From Chrysophaeum taylorii (Eukaryota > Sar > Pelagophyceae > Pelagomonadales > Pelagomonadaceae): DNA of 32,553 bases. The notes beneath the pieces were generated by a model. That model was not told where the DNA came from, did no database searches, and was given only the letters and a program-made list of their open reading frames with translations. Location of the stretch: assembly GCA_029834535.1 (NCBI GenBank), contig JAQMWT010000408.1:102501-135053 (forward strand), read 5' to 3'. The first letter of the stretch is position 1. Every line of letters begins with the position of its first letter. Positions 11,024 to 21,615 of the stretch are shown one piece after another. Both the position numbers and the translations under genes were made by a program.

Positions 11024-11164
11024 GGTATTAAGAAGAAATAAAATACCCGTTGAGAGAGAGAAATTGGTGTGTACAGTGCAGTACATCAAGAAAGAACATA
11101 GGCTCCCTACGTTGAAGTGCGCCCACAACAGCAGCGCCATCAGAGTAGGAGTTGAGACAAAAAA
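11024..11164. promoter_or_regulatory. Putative bidirectional promoter
   Basis: These 141 bp lie between the ATG of the small lysine-rich gene (-) and the ATG of the coiled-coil gene (+). The start of the plus-strand gene is preceded by GACAAAAA directly before ATG, a favourable A-rich start context. An AT-richer patch (AAGAAGAAATAAAATACC) lies at about 11030-11048. A shared promoter is inferred from spacing only. Confidence 0.35.
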
Positions 11165-13857
11165 ATGTCTGCGCGCGGCTCCAAGACGCCGCCGAAGAAG
11201 AGTGGGTGGACTGACGCTGCTGAGTCGGCGGAGGTGATGCCCGAACTCTTCTTCGAGGGCGAAGCGTTGGACGACATGACCACGTTCAAGCTCGAGGCAT
11301 TGACGGCGCTCCACGAACGCAAGGTCGGAGGGTTAATGAAGTCGATCGGAACGCTGCGCGACGAGGTTGCGCGGTTGAAGGCCGAGTCCAAGGAACACCG
11401 GCGCTCGCAGCTCATCCAGTCACTGCGCGAGAAACTCCGGGAGCAGGAACTCGCGGTCGACGTGCTTAAGGAAGCGCTCGTCGAGGGACAGCGGGGCGCG
11501 CTGACAGAGGAGCAGGTCAACGAGCTCGTGATATTGCGGACGCTCGGCGGACCGAAGCGGTTCCGGCCAAAGAGTCGCGAGGAGTTGCAAAACGAGCTGG
11601 CGGCTGCGACGAGGCGCAACGAGGTACTGGCAAAACGGGCTCGCGCGCTCGGGGAGACCGACGAAGACAAGACGACGTTTTACGCGGCGCCAAAAAAAAA
11701 AATCGAGGAGCAGGAGAGCACACCAAAACTTCTCCGCGACGACGGCGATGGGTTGCCATCGGCTTCGCACCTGAGGGAGGTTTCTGAGCTCCTGAAAAAG
11801 CTCGAGGAGGCGCAGGTCAGCATATCGAGGTACGAGCTCCAGCTCGCGGACGGCGAGCGCGCCGCGGACCGCCTGAGGGACGAAAAGCAGGCGGCCGAAC
11901 GGGAGCTGGGTCGATACGACGAGAAGAAGGCCGAGGCGGCCGAGGTGCGGGATTTGCTCGAGCAATGCCGCCAGGAGCGCGACCGTGCCGAGGTGGCACT
12001 GGCGCGCAAAGACGGCGAGATCGAAACGCTTCGCCTGCAACTCGATCATCTGCGCGCGACCAACGCCGCCGAAGCCGAGGCTCTGAAGCACGACCTCGGA
12101 GTCGCGCGGGACGAGCTGTCTCGGGCGCTCGCGAACGAAGACGAGATGCGCACAGCCGTGGTGCTCGAGCGAGAGCGAGCCGGGCTCGCTATCAAGGGCG
12201 AGGTCGCCGCCAAAGCCTCGGCCGACGGTCGCGTCGCGACGGCCGAGCGCGCGCTCCGCGACGCGGTGAAAGAGCGGGAGCGTCTCCAGGAGCGCTACGA
12301 CGAGCGCGAGGCGGTGCTGCGAGAGGAGCGCGCGTTGGCTTTCAAGGCCTCGAGGCGCGACTCTAAGAGATTCGAGGCGGACTCGAAGCGTCGTCTTCAG
12401 GAAGAGCGCCGGCTCGTCCAAATCGAACGCGACCGCATCGCCGCAGCCGAGAACGAGGCGCGAGTCGCCGACGCTCGAGCCGAAGCGCTCCGCGAACAAG
12501 TCGACGCTCTTCAGGCCGAGCTGCGCGCCGTCGGCGACGCGAGGGCCGACGATCAATCCGAATTTGACACGGAGCGCCTGCGGCTGACCGAGCGTATCGG
12601 AGCCCTCGAAGCGACCGTCGAGCAGGAACGCGCCTGTCGCGACGTCGATGCCGACGGCACCGAGGCCCGGGTCGACCGCATTGCAGCACAGACTTCGCGC
12701 GAGCGCGCTCGCGCCGACCGCTTCGAAGAGCTTCACGCGCGCGAACACGCGCGGCGCGAGCGCGCGGAAGCGGGAGAGGCCGACTACGCGGCCACGACGG
12801 CTCTCTCGCGCAAGCGCCAGTCTGATCTTCGCGATGCCAACGCCACCCTGCAGCGCCGAGTCACACAGCTCCGTGTCGAACTGGACGCTAGCGTCGAGCG
12901 AGCGCGACTCGCCGACGACGCCAAGCGCCGCGCCGAGAAGGTGCTCGAGAACGATCGCCGCGTCCCTCGAGGAGACGACGAGGAGAACTCAGAGATAGAG
13001 GCGACTCGCGAAGCCCTCGTAGCTCACATGCGCCTCGCTGCCATCTATGCCCGAGTCCAGGAAGCCGGCGGCGCTCTCAACAAAGTCGATGCCCAAAAGG
13101 CCCACCAGGACCTAAAGAAAGCACGCGCGCAACTCGGGTGCGACGTCCTCTTTTTCCACCACGACGTCTCTCTCGCAGGCACGCGCTCGCCTCGAGCGCC
13201 AAGGTCGAGAAATTCTACGTCGAGATGTTGGGACGAATCGAGGGTCGCCGTCCACCTTCCGCGAGCAGCCAAGATCATCATCATCATCGAGTCGTATCGC
13301 GCGAGACTCGAGCGCGCGACGCGCCCGAACCTTTGGCAGACGAGACGACTGATGATTTGGCAAGGGGTGACGATCATCAGGCCCGCAGGCGGCGCCCAGA
13401 GTCGCTCGACTTGCCGATCGAGGTTCCCTTCGGTTTCGAACCTCCGAGTTTTGGTGCGCGTCGACCGTGCGACATGACGCTCGCGCGCAGAGACCACGAC
13501 GACGATCGATGATCGTTACGCGGGCGACGACGACGGGCTGGCGTTCTCCCCCGCCGCCGTGGAGAACAACAACGACAACAACGTTCTTCTTTGCAGACAA
13601 GCTTCGTCGGAGTCTGCCAACGTTCCTCCGGTGCGAGAGTCATCATCATCGCGTCTGAATGAATAAATCATAACCCCCCGCAGTCGTATCGCGAACCGGA
13701 CGCCGAATCCACGCCAAAGAACGAATCGACTCACAGCAGCAGCAGCAGCAGCAGCAGCAAAGGAGGCGCTTCTATCTCCATGAGCACCATGGCGTCATCC
13801 TCCTCAAGGACCAGACGAACTTCGTCGGGCGGCACGACGAGCAAAATAAAGCGGTAG
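11165..13857 (+). CDS. Long coiled-coil protein, four exons
   Basis: Exons 11165-13137, 13179-13453, 13491-13630 and 13684-13857 join in phase (introns 41, 37 and 53 bp, all starting GTGCG and ending CAG) and encode about 853 residues. The first 40 residues are a short Ser/Lys-rich head. From about residue 45 to 650 the protein is almost continuous Glu/Arg/Ala/Leu heptad-like sequence, with one non-helical break (LGGPKRFRPKSREELQNEL, about residues 125-145) and a second near residue 180. The tail is low-complexity, with a His run, an Asn-rich patch and an eight-Ser run encoded by AGC repeats at 13735-13758. Such proteins are usually structural, often in centrosome, cilium or Golgi scaffolds, but nothing here fixes the site. 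Without the last two introns the frame would end at 13512 with a much less protein-like tail. Confidence 0.65.
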
Positions 13858-14003
13858 TAGACGTCTCCGTCCGCTGAGTCCCTTCCCACTCGATGATCTA
13901 TCTATCTCTCTCTTAGAGGGGTTGACTAAAACTTGACAAAAGGGCAGGGAGACAAACACACGATCAAAAAAAAAAATCTGCCAAAACCGCGGGCGGGCGG
14001 GTG

Positions 14004-14772
14004 TCAGCACCTAACGATGTCCCAGTCGGAGTGAAACTTGAGTTTGGAATCGCCGGAGCGGACGCTCCCCTTGATGCGCAGGACGGCTTCGTCGTATAGA
14101 GCGCAGTGATTCCTCAATTCCTGTGCTTCGTCGATATCGCTCGCGCGCGAGTACGAGACCTCGAGGTCGCGATCGCCGTAGCTCGCCGTGGAAAATGATT
14201 TGCTGCGCTCGAACTCTGCGACATTGTTCCTCCGATCTCTATCGCCATTTTCGTTCTGGAGCCAATCCAATTCAAATTCGAGCTTGCGCCAGTCCATGTC
14301 GACGAGGGACCGCGAGTTGAAGTCGATTTTTGCTTCGAACTTTTCGACGGTGTTGCCGGCGATTTCGATGTCGAGAGAACGGAGCCTCACGCTCGGGCTT
14401 CTCGGAATGAAGAGGAAGACCAACAGAAACGCGATCAACAGGCAGCAACAGACGGCCGAGGAGATGACGGCGCGCGGGCGCTCCTTGACCTGCGAATAAT
14501 TTTTCGTCGGTCGGTGGGTCGGTCGGTCAAGAGCTTCCTTTCCCAGAGACCACGACAAGCAACATGTGGACTCTGTGGTTAACGGTTTCGACGACGATGG
14601 CCTGGTAGGTGATCTGCGCTTCGGGCACGTCTGATTGGCTGGCGACTGGGACAGCCTCTGCTGCGGCGGCGCCTTGCTGGTTCAAGCCTTGCTCCTCGTC
14701 GCCGATCACCACGGCTTCGGGGGCCTGTTGGACGACGGCTGGCTTAATCTCCACCTCAGCAGCGCGAGACAT
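14004..14772 (-). CDS. LEA2/TMEM106-like single-pass membrane protein
   Basis: Two exons: 14772 to about 14554 and 14489-14004, about 234 residues. The acceptor at 14490 is clear (TTCGCAG). Four phase-0 GT donors are possible (14571, 14556, 14553, 14550); 14553 is chosen because it begins GTGG, like other introns here. The N-terminal 60 residues are acidic and Ala/Gln-rich, followed by a basic stop-transfer segment (VKERPRAVISS), a membrane span (CCCLLIAFLLVFLFI), and PRSPSVRLRSLDIEI starting the beta-rich luminal or extracellular part. A membrane anchor followed by PRSv.v....i....v is typical of LEA2-fold proteins such as TMEM106, but similarity beyond this is weak. Divergent from the phosphoesterase gene. 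Confidence 0.5.
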
Positions 14773-14937
14773 ATATTTTGTGTTCCTTTCACACAAGTTT
14801 CACCTTCGACGGAAAGAAATGGCACACTTCTGGGATCCGGGAACAGCGAACGAATTTTTGGACCACCCACCGTAAAACAAACAAACTAACTAACTAACCC
14901 TCCCTCGAAAAAACAGCAGGGATGATTCAACGGACAA
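14773..14937. promoter_or_regulatory. Putative bidirectional promoter
   Basis: These 165 bp separate the start codons of two divergent genes, the LEA2/TMEM106-like gene (-) and the ADPRM-like gene (+). The segment includes a TATATTTTG stretch next to the minus-strand start and short AACT/AAAC tetranucleotide repeats at 14873-14898. No factor site can be named. Confidence 0.35.
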
Positions 14938-15885
14938 ATGAACCAGTCTTCTGGGTCGGGATTCGCCGTGGCCGACGTGACGCCTCCGGCGCCGAAAGTA
15001 CGACTTGGCCTCGTCGCGGATGTGCAACACGCCGACAAAGAGAACGGTGGATGCGATGGGCGCTCGCAGTTTTACCGGTCCGCGCCGGAGAAGCTCGCGC
15101 GTGCCATTGACGCGTTTCTCGAAAATAAGGTCTCCGGCGTGCTTAATTTGGGGGACTCAATAGACGGGAACGTCGACGAGATCTCAACGGCCCAAGACCT
15201 CGAGCGCGTCGCCACGCAGTTCGACCGCCTAGGGGCGCAGGGCCTGCCCGCGCACCACGTCCTCGGGAACCACTGCTTGAGCTTGCGAAGGGACGAATTT
15301 CAAAATCGCGTCGGCATGCCCGCGTCGTACTATAGCGTGCAGCTCGCGGAGGACTGGAAACTCGTTGTGTGCGACACCAACGACCTGGCGGTGCACGGCT
15401 GGGACGAGGGCACGCCGGAGCGTCGGCGCGCCGAGTCTTACCTCGAAGCTCACCCGGCGACCGAGCGAGACCCTCACATGACCGGTTGGAACGGCGGCAT
15501 CGGCGACGACCAGCTGGCCTGGCTGGAGGCACAGCTCGCCGAAGCCCAGTCGGTCGTCCTCGCAACGCACCATCCGATCCACGGGGCGCGCTCGACTCAT
15601 CTCGCGTGGAATTACCGGTCAATCCGCGCTCTAGTGGCAAAATATCGAGGCGTTGTCAAGCTCGCGCTCGCCGGACACGACCACGTCGGAGGCTATGGCG
15701 TATTCGACGGTGTTCACTTCGTCACGCTCGAGGCCATCCTCGAGACGCCGACGGACGCCTACGCATTCCTCGACATTTACGATGATCGCATCGACATTCG
15801 AGGCGTCGGCACGGCCACCTCCAGGACGATCCCGCTCGTGACGGTGACCACCGCAGCCCTCGAGGCGGCGGCGGCGGCGGCGTGA
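14938..15885 (+). CDS. ADPRM: Manganese-dependent ADP-ribose/CDP-alcohol diphosphatase-like metallophosphoesterase
   Basis: A single uninterrupted exon of 315 residues with the full motif series of calcineurin-like phosphoesterases in the ADPRM arrangement. ADVQ with D28 and Q30 replaces the usual DxH, as in ADPRM. LGDSIDG gives D73 and D76; LGNH gives N111 and H112. LATHHPIHG is near residue 223 and AGHDHVGGY near residue 250. NGGIGDDQLAWL and LAWNYRS also match conserved ADPRM segments. Known members hydrolyse ADP-ribose, CDP-choline and related compounds to nucleoside monophosphates using two metal ions, in the cytosol. Length matches the family (about 300-340). The C-terminus ends in a short Ala run encoded by GCG repeats. 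All metal ligands seem present, so activity is expected. Confidence 0.88.
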   Translation: MNQSSGSGFAVADVTPPAPKVRLGLVADVQHADKENGGCDGRSQFYRSAPEKLARAIDAFLENKVSGVLNLGDSIDGNVDEISTAQDLERVATQFDRLGAQGLPAHHVLGNHCLSLRRDEFQNRVGMPASYYSVQLAEDWKLVVCDTNDLAVHGWDEGTPERRRAESYLEAHPATERDPHMTGWNGGIGDDQLAWLEAQLAEAQSVVLATHHPIHGARSTHLAWNYRSIRALVAKYRGVVKLALAGHDHVGGYGVFDGVHFVTLEAILETPTDAYAFLDIYDDRIDIRGVGTATSRTIPLVTVTTAALEAAAAAA

Positions 15886-15996
15886 AAGGAAAGGAAAGGA
15901 ATGGAAAGAAAAGAAAAGAAAAGGAAAGAAAAGAAAAGAGTAGAAAAGAAAAGAAAAGAAAAGAAAAGAAAGGAAAGGAAAAGAAAAGAAAAGAAA
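15886..15996. repeat. Purine-strand GGAAA/GAAAA repeat tract
   Basis: About 110 bp directly after the ADPRM stop codon are almost pure purine on the plus strand, made of AAAGG and AAAAG pentamers, with only two T interruptions (15902 and 15941). Such mirror-like homopurine tracts can form triplex DNA and often vary in length. It lies within the likely 3' untranslated region of the ADPRM gene. Confidence 0.85.
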
Positions 15997-16342
15997 CCCC
16001 TTCTATTGTGTTCTCGTCGCCACACACGCAACGCGCGACGAACTTTCGGAACTTCCGTCTTGGTCGGCGTCGGGTGCTAATCTTTAAGGCACTTTGGACG
16101 GGCTGACTAATTGACTGACTTCGGGGCGACGTCCGAGACTCTACTCGCGACAAGCAGGCAGCGGGTTTGTCGTGCGCGCTAGCGCGCGCGCGCTGTCGCA
16201 TCACTTAGGGCGCTGGGCAATGGCGGCACAAGAAGAAGAAGAAGAAGAAGGAGAATGCAAAGCGAGAGGGAGAGGTTGCCCCTTGGGCTGCCGCGCGCGC
16301 CGTAGCACGAGAAGACACAAGTTACGACGCAGAGGTTGTGGG
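15997..16342. other. Spacer between converging ADPRM and UBA1 3' ends
   Basis: No gene is supported. The spacer has a GAA trinucleotide run at about 16230-16251 and a GCGC-rich patch (AGCGCGCGCGCGCT) at about 16181-16194. The open frame through 16172-16507 on the plus strand is antisense to the UBA1 C-terminus in part and shows no protein character. Confidence 0.5.
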
Positions 16343-17598
16343 TTAGAAGAGTTTGAGGCGCACATACGGGAGTTCAACCTCTTCGAAGTCCTCGTCTTGA
16401 AGCATGGTTTCGAGGGAGATGAACTTTTTGTTGGGGAGAACAGGCTTCTTGGTGACCGTCTCGACGAGTTGCTTGATGGTCATGGGCATACGTTCCTTGG
16501 CCTTTGAGGCCGCGAAGGAGGAAAATAGGATCGAGACACCGTGGCTGAGCATGGTGAGTTCGAGGCCGTAGGTGTCCTGAAAGAAATCGACGAGCTGCTT
16601 GAGGGTCATGTCGGGCCGGTCGATGTCGATGCGGTCCCAGGGCGTCCAGGTCCACTCTTTGCCGGTGAGGGGTATTTTTGCGACGGTCTTAGCGGGCGGG
16701 CGGGACTCGCTAAAGGTGAGGAGAGGCAAGGCGAGGTTGACGAAGCCGCACTTGTAGGCCTCGAGCGGCTTGGACTGCTGGACGACCTTGCAGAGCTCGA
16801 GGCAGACGAGGCCGGCGACGACGGCCGTGGTGGTCGCGATGGCCGGGATGATTTTTCCCGCGATCAAGCGGGACTGGTGGAGGTCGGTCTCGGGTATGCT
16901 GTAATTGCGCGCGCGGAGGTTGCTGCAGGCCGCGACGAACCTGGGGAAGGAAATAAGAAACGAACGCGGCACAACAAAACGTCGAGCCGCACCTCATGTG
17001 GTCGTCGTCGTCCTTGTCGAAGTCGCACGGAGCGAGCTCCATCCCGGCGAGGGAAGAGGGTGTCGGGAGCGCGGCGAGAAGTTCTTGGCAGCGAAGGTCG
17101 ACGTCGTCGTCGCCGCCCGGGAGGGCGGCGGCGTTTTGGCGTTCCTTTTCTTCGGCGTCGGTGACGGAGATGCGGACGCCGTCCCTCGGTACGAATTCGG
17201 GAACGCGGACGGTCGCGAGGACCGCCTCGAGGGCCTCGTCGTCCTCGCACGAGGTGGGGAAGATGCCGTAGTTGGAGGCGCGCAGGCTCGCGGTCGTCTT
17301 GATGTACTCGAGGTGGAGGGGATCCGAGGGATCGAAGACGACGGGGGTCGGGGCGCGTTTGGCGCCGCTCCAGAAGGGCGCGCCCGAGTCCTTCGCCTTG
17401 AGGTCGGCTGGAAAGTTGTGGAGGAGCTGAGCGATCGAGTCGTGGAAGCACTCCTGGAACTGGAACCGCGCCCAACGAATGCAGTCCTCGAATTTGACAG
17501 GTCGCAGGTCGACGAGAGCCGTCTTGACGCGCCGGAGCGCGTCGAGCTTGGCGCCGGGTTGCGTCTTGTCGAGCTGCTGCTCCCAGGACTGGGCTCCC

Positions 17599-17631
<33 letters not shown>

Positions 17632-19598
17632 TGCTTTCTGGTGGCCCCGAGGTAGCTGTTGACGTCGTCGACCGATTGCTTGAATGCGCCCTCGAACCAG
17701 TCGCGCGCCCACTGGAGCGTGTGCTCGATGCGGTTGGGAAAGTTCTTGAGCGTGCAGACGGGCACGGATTTTTCGGGCGGGTCGCGCGTCGCCGAGTACG
17801 GCTCGGTGAGGCCCGGGATCACGACCTGCGTGTTGCCCTTGGTGCCGAGGGTGCCGGATTCGAGCATGGGGAGCCCGTAGAACAGGCACCGCGAGTCCAC
17901 GTAGAGGCGGGCGTCGACGTTGTCGAGCGCCGTGCAGACGCCGTCCAAACCGGCGTAGAACGCGTCGTCGAACGTGCCCTCCGTGTCCGTCCCGACGCGG
18001 AGTTCGAGGGGCTTGATGCGCATCGCGGGGTTGATTTCTGTCGCCGCTCTCGCCGCGCACTGGGACTTGGCGGTGCCGATGTCGTTCGCCCGAAACAGGA
18101 GCTGGCGCGAGAGGTTTGACTTCTCGACGCGATCCATGTCGGTCACGACGACGCCGCCGCCCGCGGCGCCGACGCCCATCAGAGCCCACGTCTTGAGCAT
18201 CTCGCACCCGATCGCCCCCGCGCCAACCAAAAAGTAGCTCAGCGTGCGGAGCCGCGCCGCCACCTCGTCGCCCAACGCGCACCGATACGAGTCGTACCGG
18301 TCGCCCGTCGGCTCGAAGCTCGGCAGCGTCTCGAAGTCGTCGGGGAGCGCCTCGGTCGCGTCGAAGTAGAGCCACTGGGAGACGGGGGAAAACTTGGCCG
18401 TGCAGGCTTTCAGGACCTCCTGACCCAGCACGCCCCCCAGAAAAGACGAGACGGGCGAGATCTCGGACCACGCCGATCGCGCGACGAGGCGAGCGATTTT
18501 TGCCGCGTCGGAATTTTCGTCGTTCGAGTCGGCGTCGGAGACGCCGACGACAAATTGGCCGGCGGCGGCGTCGACAACCGCCGCCGCGTCCGTTGCCGTC
18601 GCGGGGAAGCTCCCGCCGTGCGCGGCGCGCCAGGCCCGGAGCGCCCGGAAAGCCGCGTGGAGCGCGCGCGGCCTCGCCATCTTGGCGAAGTCCGAAAGCA
18701 AGAAGTCGGACCCGGGGTCGGGGATCGCAGCGCGCGGCGCGCGGTGCCGAATCGTCTTGGGCACCTTCGAGCGCGTCACGTAGCCGCTGCTCACGTACGG
18801 CGCCTGCTGGGTCGCGTCGAAATCAATCTCGAAGGCGTAGGGGCTCGAGATCGAGACGACCTTAACCCGGACCTCGTTGAGCGCCTCCATGCCGCGACAG
18901 CTCGCGAACGAAACTTCGTCGCCAACCTCGAGCCCGTGCCGCCGCTCGTCGACGACCGTCACGAGGGCCGGCGAGGCCTGGGTCACCGACGACACCAGGC
19001 AGCTCGATGTCGGCTCTCCGTCGGGGTCCTGGACGATCCACTCGTCGCCAAAGTCGCAAAACGCGTACCCGAAGACGCCGCGAGACTCGCCCGCGACCAA
19101 CGCCGCGCCCTCGGCGCGGCACGCGTCTCCGCACGCGACCACCTCCTCGTCGGACACGGGGTCGCACAGGACCACCACGCTGTAACCCCGCACGCGCGAT
19201 CCCCAATCGCCGCTCGACGTCGAGTGCGCCGCCGCGTCGTCCTCGACCTGAGACACGCTCACGTACGGATTCAGCTCCGCGAGCCGCGGGGCCGCAACCG
19301 CCGCCCGGGGACGCCCCACGTCCGCCTCGCGCACGTACGGCGTCGCACCGAGGTCCCGCGAGCTCACGGGTTCGGGGTCGAACAGCCGCACGGCGCGAAC
19401 GCCCGCGAGAATAACGTTCTTCGCCACTTCGCTCCCGAGCCCGTTCGCACCGCAGATCAGCACGCTCGACCCCTGCATGCGACGCTGACCCTCGCGACCC
19501 ACCACGTACAGCTGCCGCGAGTACAGCCCCTCGTCAATGTCCTTCTCCACCTCCATCTCGCCCATCACCAACTCTGACCCTTCGAGGACCGTTCGCAT
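16343..19598 (-). CDS. UBA1: Ubiquitin-activating enzyme E1
   Basis: Two exons, 19598-16993 and 16940-16343, joined through a 52-bp intron (GTGCGG..CCCCAG) encode about 1067 residues, close to the roughly 1050 usual for UBA1. The protein adenylates the ubiquitin C-terminus with ATP and passes it to its active-site cysteine, then to E2 enzymes. The inactive adenylation half starts with EGLYSRQLYVVGREGQRRM. The active half has the nucleotide loop LVGAGAIGCEMLKTW near residue 460 and NLSRQLLFR. The catalytic cysteine, residue 615, is in VPVCTLKNFPNRIEHTLQWA. The second half carries a metal/ATP site and GTLGTKGNTQVVIPGLTEPY. The ubiquitin-fold domain (IPLTGKEWTWTPWDRIDID) ends in VELPYVRLKLF. Odd features are an Ala run after residue 650 and a Gly-rich insertion (GVGAAGGGVVV) before the VTDMD strand. 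All key residues look intact. Confidence 0.95.
17601..17631. repeat. GGC trinucleotide repeat encoding an alanine run in UBA1
   Basis: Ten uninterrupted GGC units on the plus strand read as a poly-Ala stretch in the UBA1 protein, in the helical linker of the catalytic-cysteine half-domain, shortly after the active-site cysteine. E1 enzymes do not normally carry this insertion, so it is a local expansion that the fold tolerates. Confidence 0.85.
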
Positions 19599-19707
19599 AC
19601 GCAACAAACGGACTCTTCTTTCTTCTCCCAGCGTTCTTTTCTTCTAGGCGTAGTTTCTCGGCGACGCCGCCCGTGGTGTGTCCAAAGCAGCGTGCCGCAC
19701 CGCTTTA
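19599..19707. promoter_or_regulatory. UBA1 upstream region
   Basis: Only 109 bp lie between the UBA1 start (19598) and the stop codon of the next minus-strand gene (19708). The UBA1 promoter must lie here or overlap the upstream gene's 3' end. On the plus strand the sequence is pyrimidine-rich next to the start (ACTCTTCTTTCTTCTCCC). No specific element is recognisable. Confidence 0.3.
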
Positions 19708-21370
19708 TTACTCGGGCCACATCATCTCATTGTTCAGCGTGCCGATCATGTCCGCCTTAGCTTCAACGTCGCCTGCCTCGACGCCCTCGACGCGCGCGAG
19801 GTCCAGCAGCACGACGGAGATCGCGCCGTCTCGCTCCTCGGCGCGATACGCGCCGACGTGCGACCACTTGAGGAGGAGAGGAGTCCTCGTGCTTGCATCA
19901 CTTCTCTAGCATCTGCTCGATGGCTCCCACCACCGCCTCGCGCGAAACGCCGCACCTAATCGCGTCCTCCCCCCCGCGCAGCGCGCGCGCGTACGGAACG
20001 ACGATGGCCGAGCGACCGTTGAACTTCTCAACCCTGGCGTCGAGATTCCAGATGTCGCAAAGACGCTGCTTCTCCTCCCCCGCCTCCTGCTCCTCGATAC
20101 GAAACTTAAGGACGCAGCACGCCCCGACGTCGTTCTCCTCGGCCTCGGCGGCCGCCGGACGCGCCGCGCCGTCGCCACCGCCTTGGTCGAAGATGCGCAG
20201 CACGTACACCTCCTTCGTGCTGCGCGCAAACTTTCCGAGGGTGACTGACCTGAACGGTCGCGCGCACCACGCGCGGTCCTCCGCCGTCAGGCGCGAGTAC
20301 GCCCCGCTGTTGCTCCATTCTATCGACTTCGTGCCTTTGCAGCGACGGTCGTCGGCAAAAAAATTTCGGGCGTGATGATTTCCTCGGACGACCTGAAGGT
20401 CGGCCCGCCACCGTTTCCGTGCCGAGGGATCTGCGCCAGCTCGGCCGGGTCCTTAGGCGACATCGACGGCGTCTCGTGGCGTCCTCTAGCGTCGTCACCA
20501 CCGCCGCGGCGTTGGTCTCTTCATCGTCGACCCACAGGACGCGCCACCATTGGTGCGTCGAAAAGATTCCGAACGCGCGGCGCAGTACCGTCGTGTAGTC
20601 GTACAGCTGCCCGACGCACTTCTCGTCATCGACCGCGCCGTAACCCAGGCGGTCCCACCTCGGTAGCATGATCTCCAGCGCGCCGCACGCGACTCCCCGC
20701 GTTGGGCCGACCTCGCCGAACGCGCGCCGCCGGAGAACGTGCGAGTTCGGACGCATCTTTATCGTCTCGAACTGAAGCGCCAATTCCGTGCCGATGCCGA
20801 GATCTTTATCGAGTTCGAGCCCGTAGATCACGTCGACGAGGACCGCCACCACAGGTTCGGCCACGCTCCGCACGCTGCAGACCCCATTTCCATCCGGGTA
20901 GCTGCGAGCGTGCGAGGCAAACCGCTTCTTCGTCACGATGTTCTCTAACAGTTCGAGTTCACCAACGTTCACCACACACCTCGGCCAATCGCTCGTCGCT
21001 TCCGACGTTGGATAGTTGTCGTTCGGCCCGAGCTTTAGGAGCCCGCGAGTGAAGAAAGTCCGCGTCACCTGCTCCACCTCTTGCTCCGCCTACCGCTCCG
21101 CCTGCTCCGCCTTCCGCTCCGCCTACTACGCCTCACCCAATTTCTCCTGCAACATCGCAAGTACCGCTCGTCGTCCACACTGTCCCCCAGGATCCGACAC
21201 ACTTTACTTATAGCGTCTTCCGACTGTGTATCATCATCACGCGCCCTCCGCCCGGCGCCTGCAGCTTTTTCTACTGTCTCGGAGTTGTCAAGATCCATCG
21301 CAGCAGACGTCCAGTGTTCGCACGCTCCCATCCCAGACAGCCTGCGAAACGCCATCTCAGGAGTACTCAT
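19708..21370 (-). CDS. Divergent protein with a C-terminal kinase-like region, several short introns
   Basis: Minus-strand frames join as exon 1 21370-21137, a 47-bp intron 21136-21090 (GTGAGG..GTAG), exon 2 21089-20499, and a second 47-bp intron 20498-20452 (GTGACG..TAAG). Coding continues through DPAELAQIPRHGNGGG. The next step is either a 77-bp intron (20411-20335) or a one-base deletion in the seven-T run at 20357-20363. The frame then runs to IEQMLEK near 19908. The last segment (LKWSHVGAY ... ISVVLLDLARVEG ... MIGTLNNEM) is in another frame, reached by an intron or a single-base shift. The last 200 residues resemble a degenerate kinase lobe: CCVLKFRIEEQ, a hinge-like AIVVPYARAL, then LLDLA in place of DFG and no HRD. 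Exon 2 (LPRWDRLGYGAV; HQWWRVLWVDDEE) matches nothing I know. Possibly a pseudokinase. Confidence 0.4.
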
Positions 21371-21615
21371 TATTCATTTATGGACGCGAGTGCTGTTTTA
21401 GGTTTATCGGTTCGAGCGCACATCTTCTCCACTGCCTCTGCGGCGTCTCGGCGGCGCCTCGCGACAGAAGTCTGGGGTGCCCACAGGGACACCACCTCGA
21501 GGCCGTCGGCAACGAGAGGAATGCCGGCGACCGTGCGACGCCGCTGACCACCAACGATGACTTCACCTAGCTAGGTGCTGTAGGGCCGGCAAGTCGGCCA
21601 GTCCCAAGGCCGTGC
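21371..21615. other. Spacer with a perfect 14-bp palindrome
   Basis: No gene is supported between the kinase-like gene start and the RT remnant. A perfect palindrome CACCTAGCTAGGTG lies at 21564-21577, about 40 bp beyond the end of the RT open frame. It may mark an element end or be chance. Confidence 0.35.

Noticed and set aside
11420..12748. 442-codon minus-strand open frame
   Set aside because: Shadow of the coiled-coil gene; Leu/Arg-rich low-complexity product and no splice continuity.
16905..18119. 404-codon plus-strand open frame, and another at 18555-19577
   Set aside because: Antisense shadows of UBA1 in GC-rich DNA; composition is Arg/Gly/Val repetitive and there is no motif, while the minus strand encodes a complete E1.
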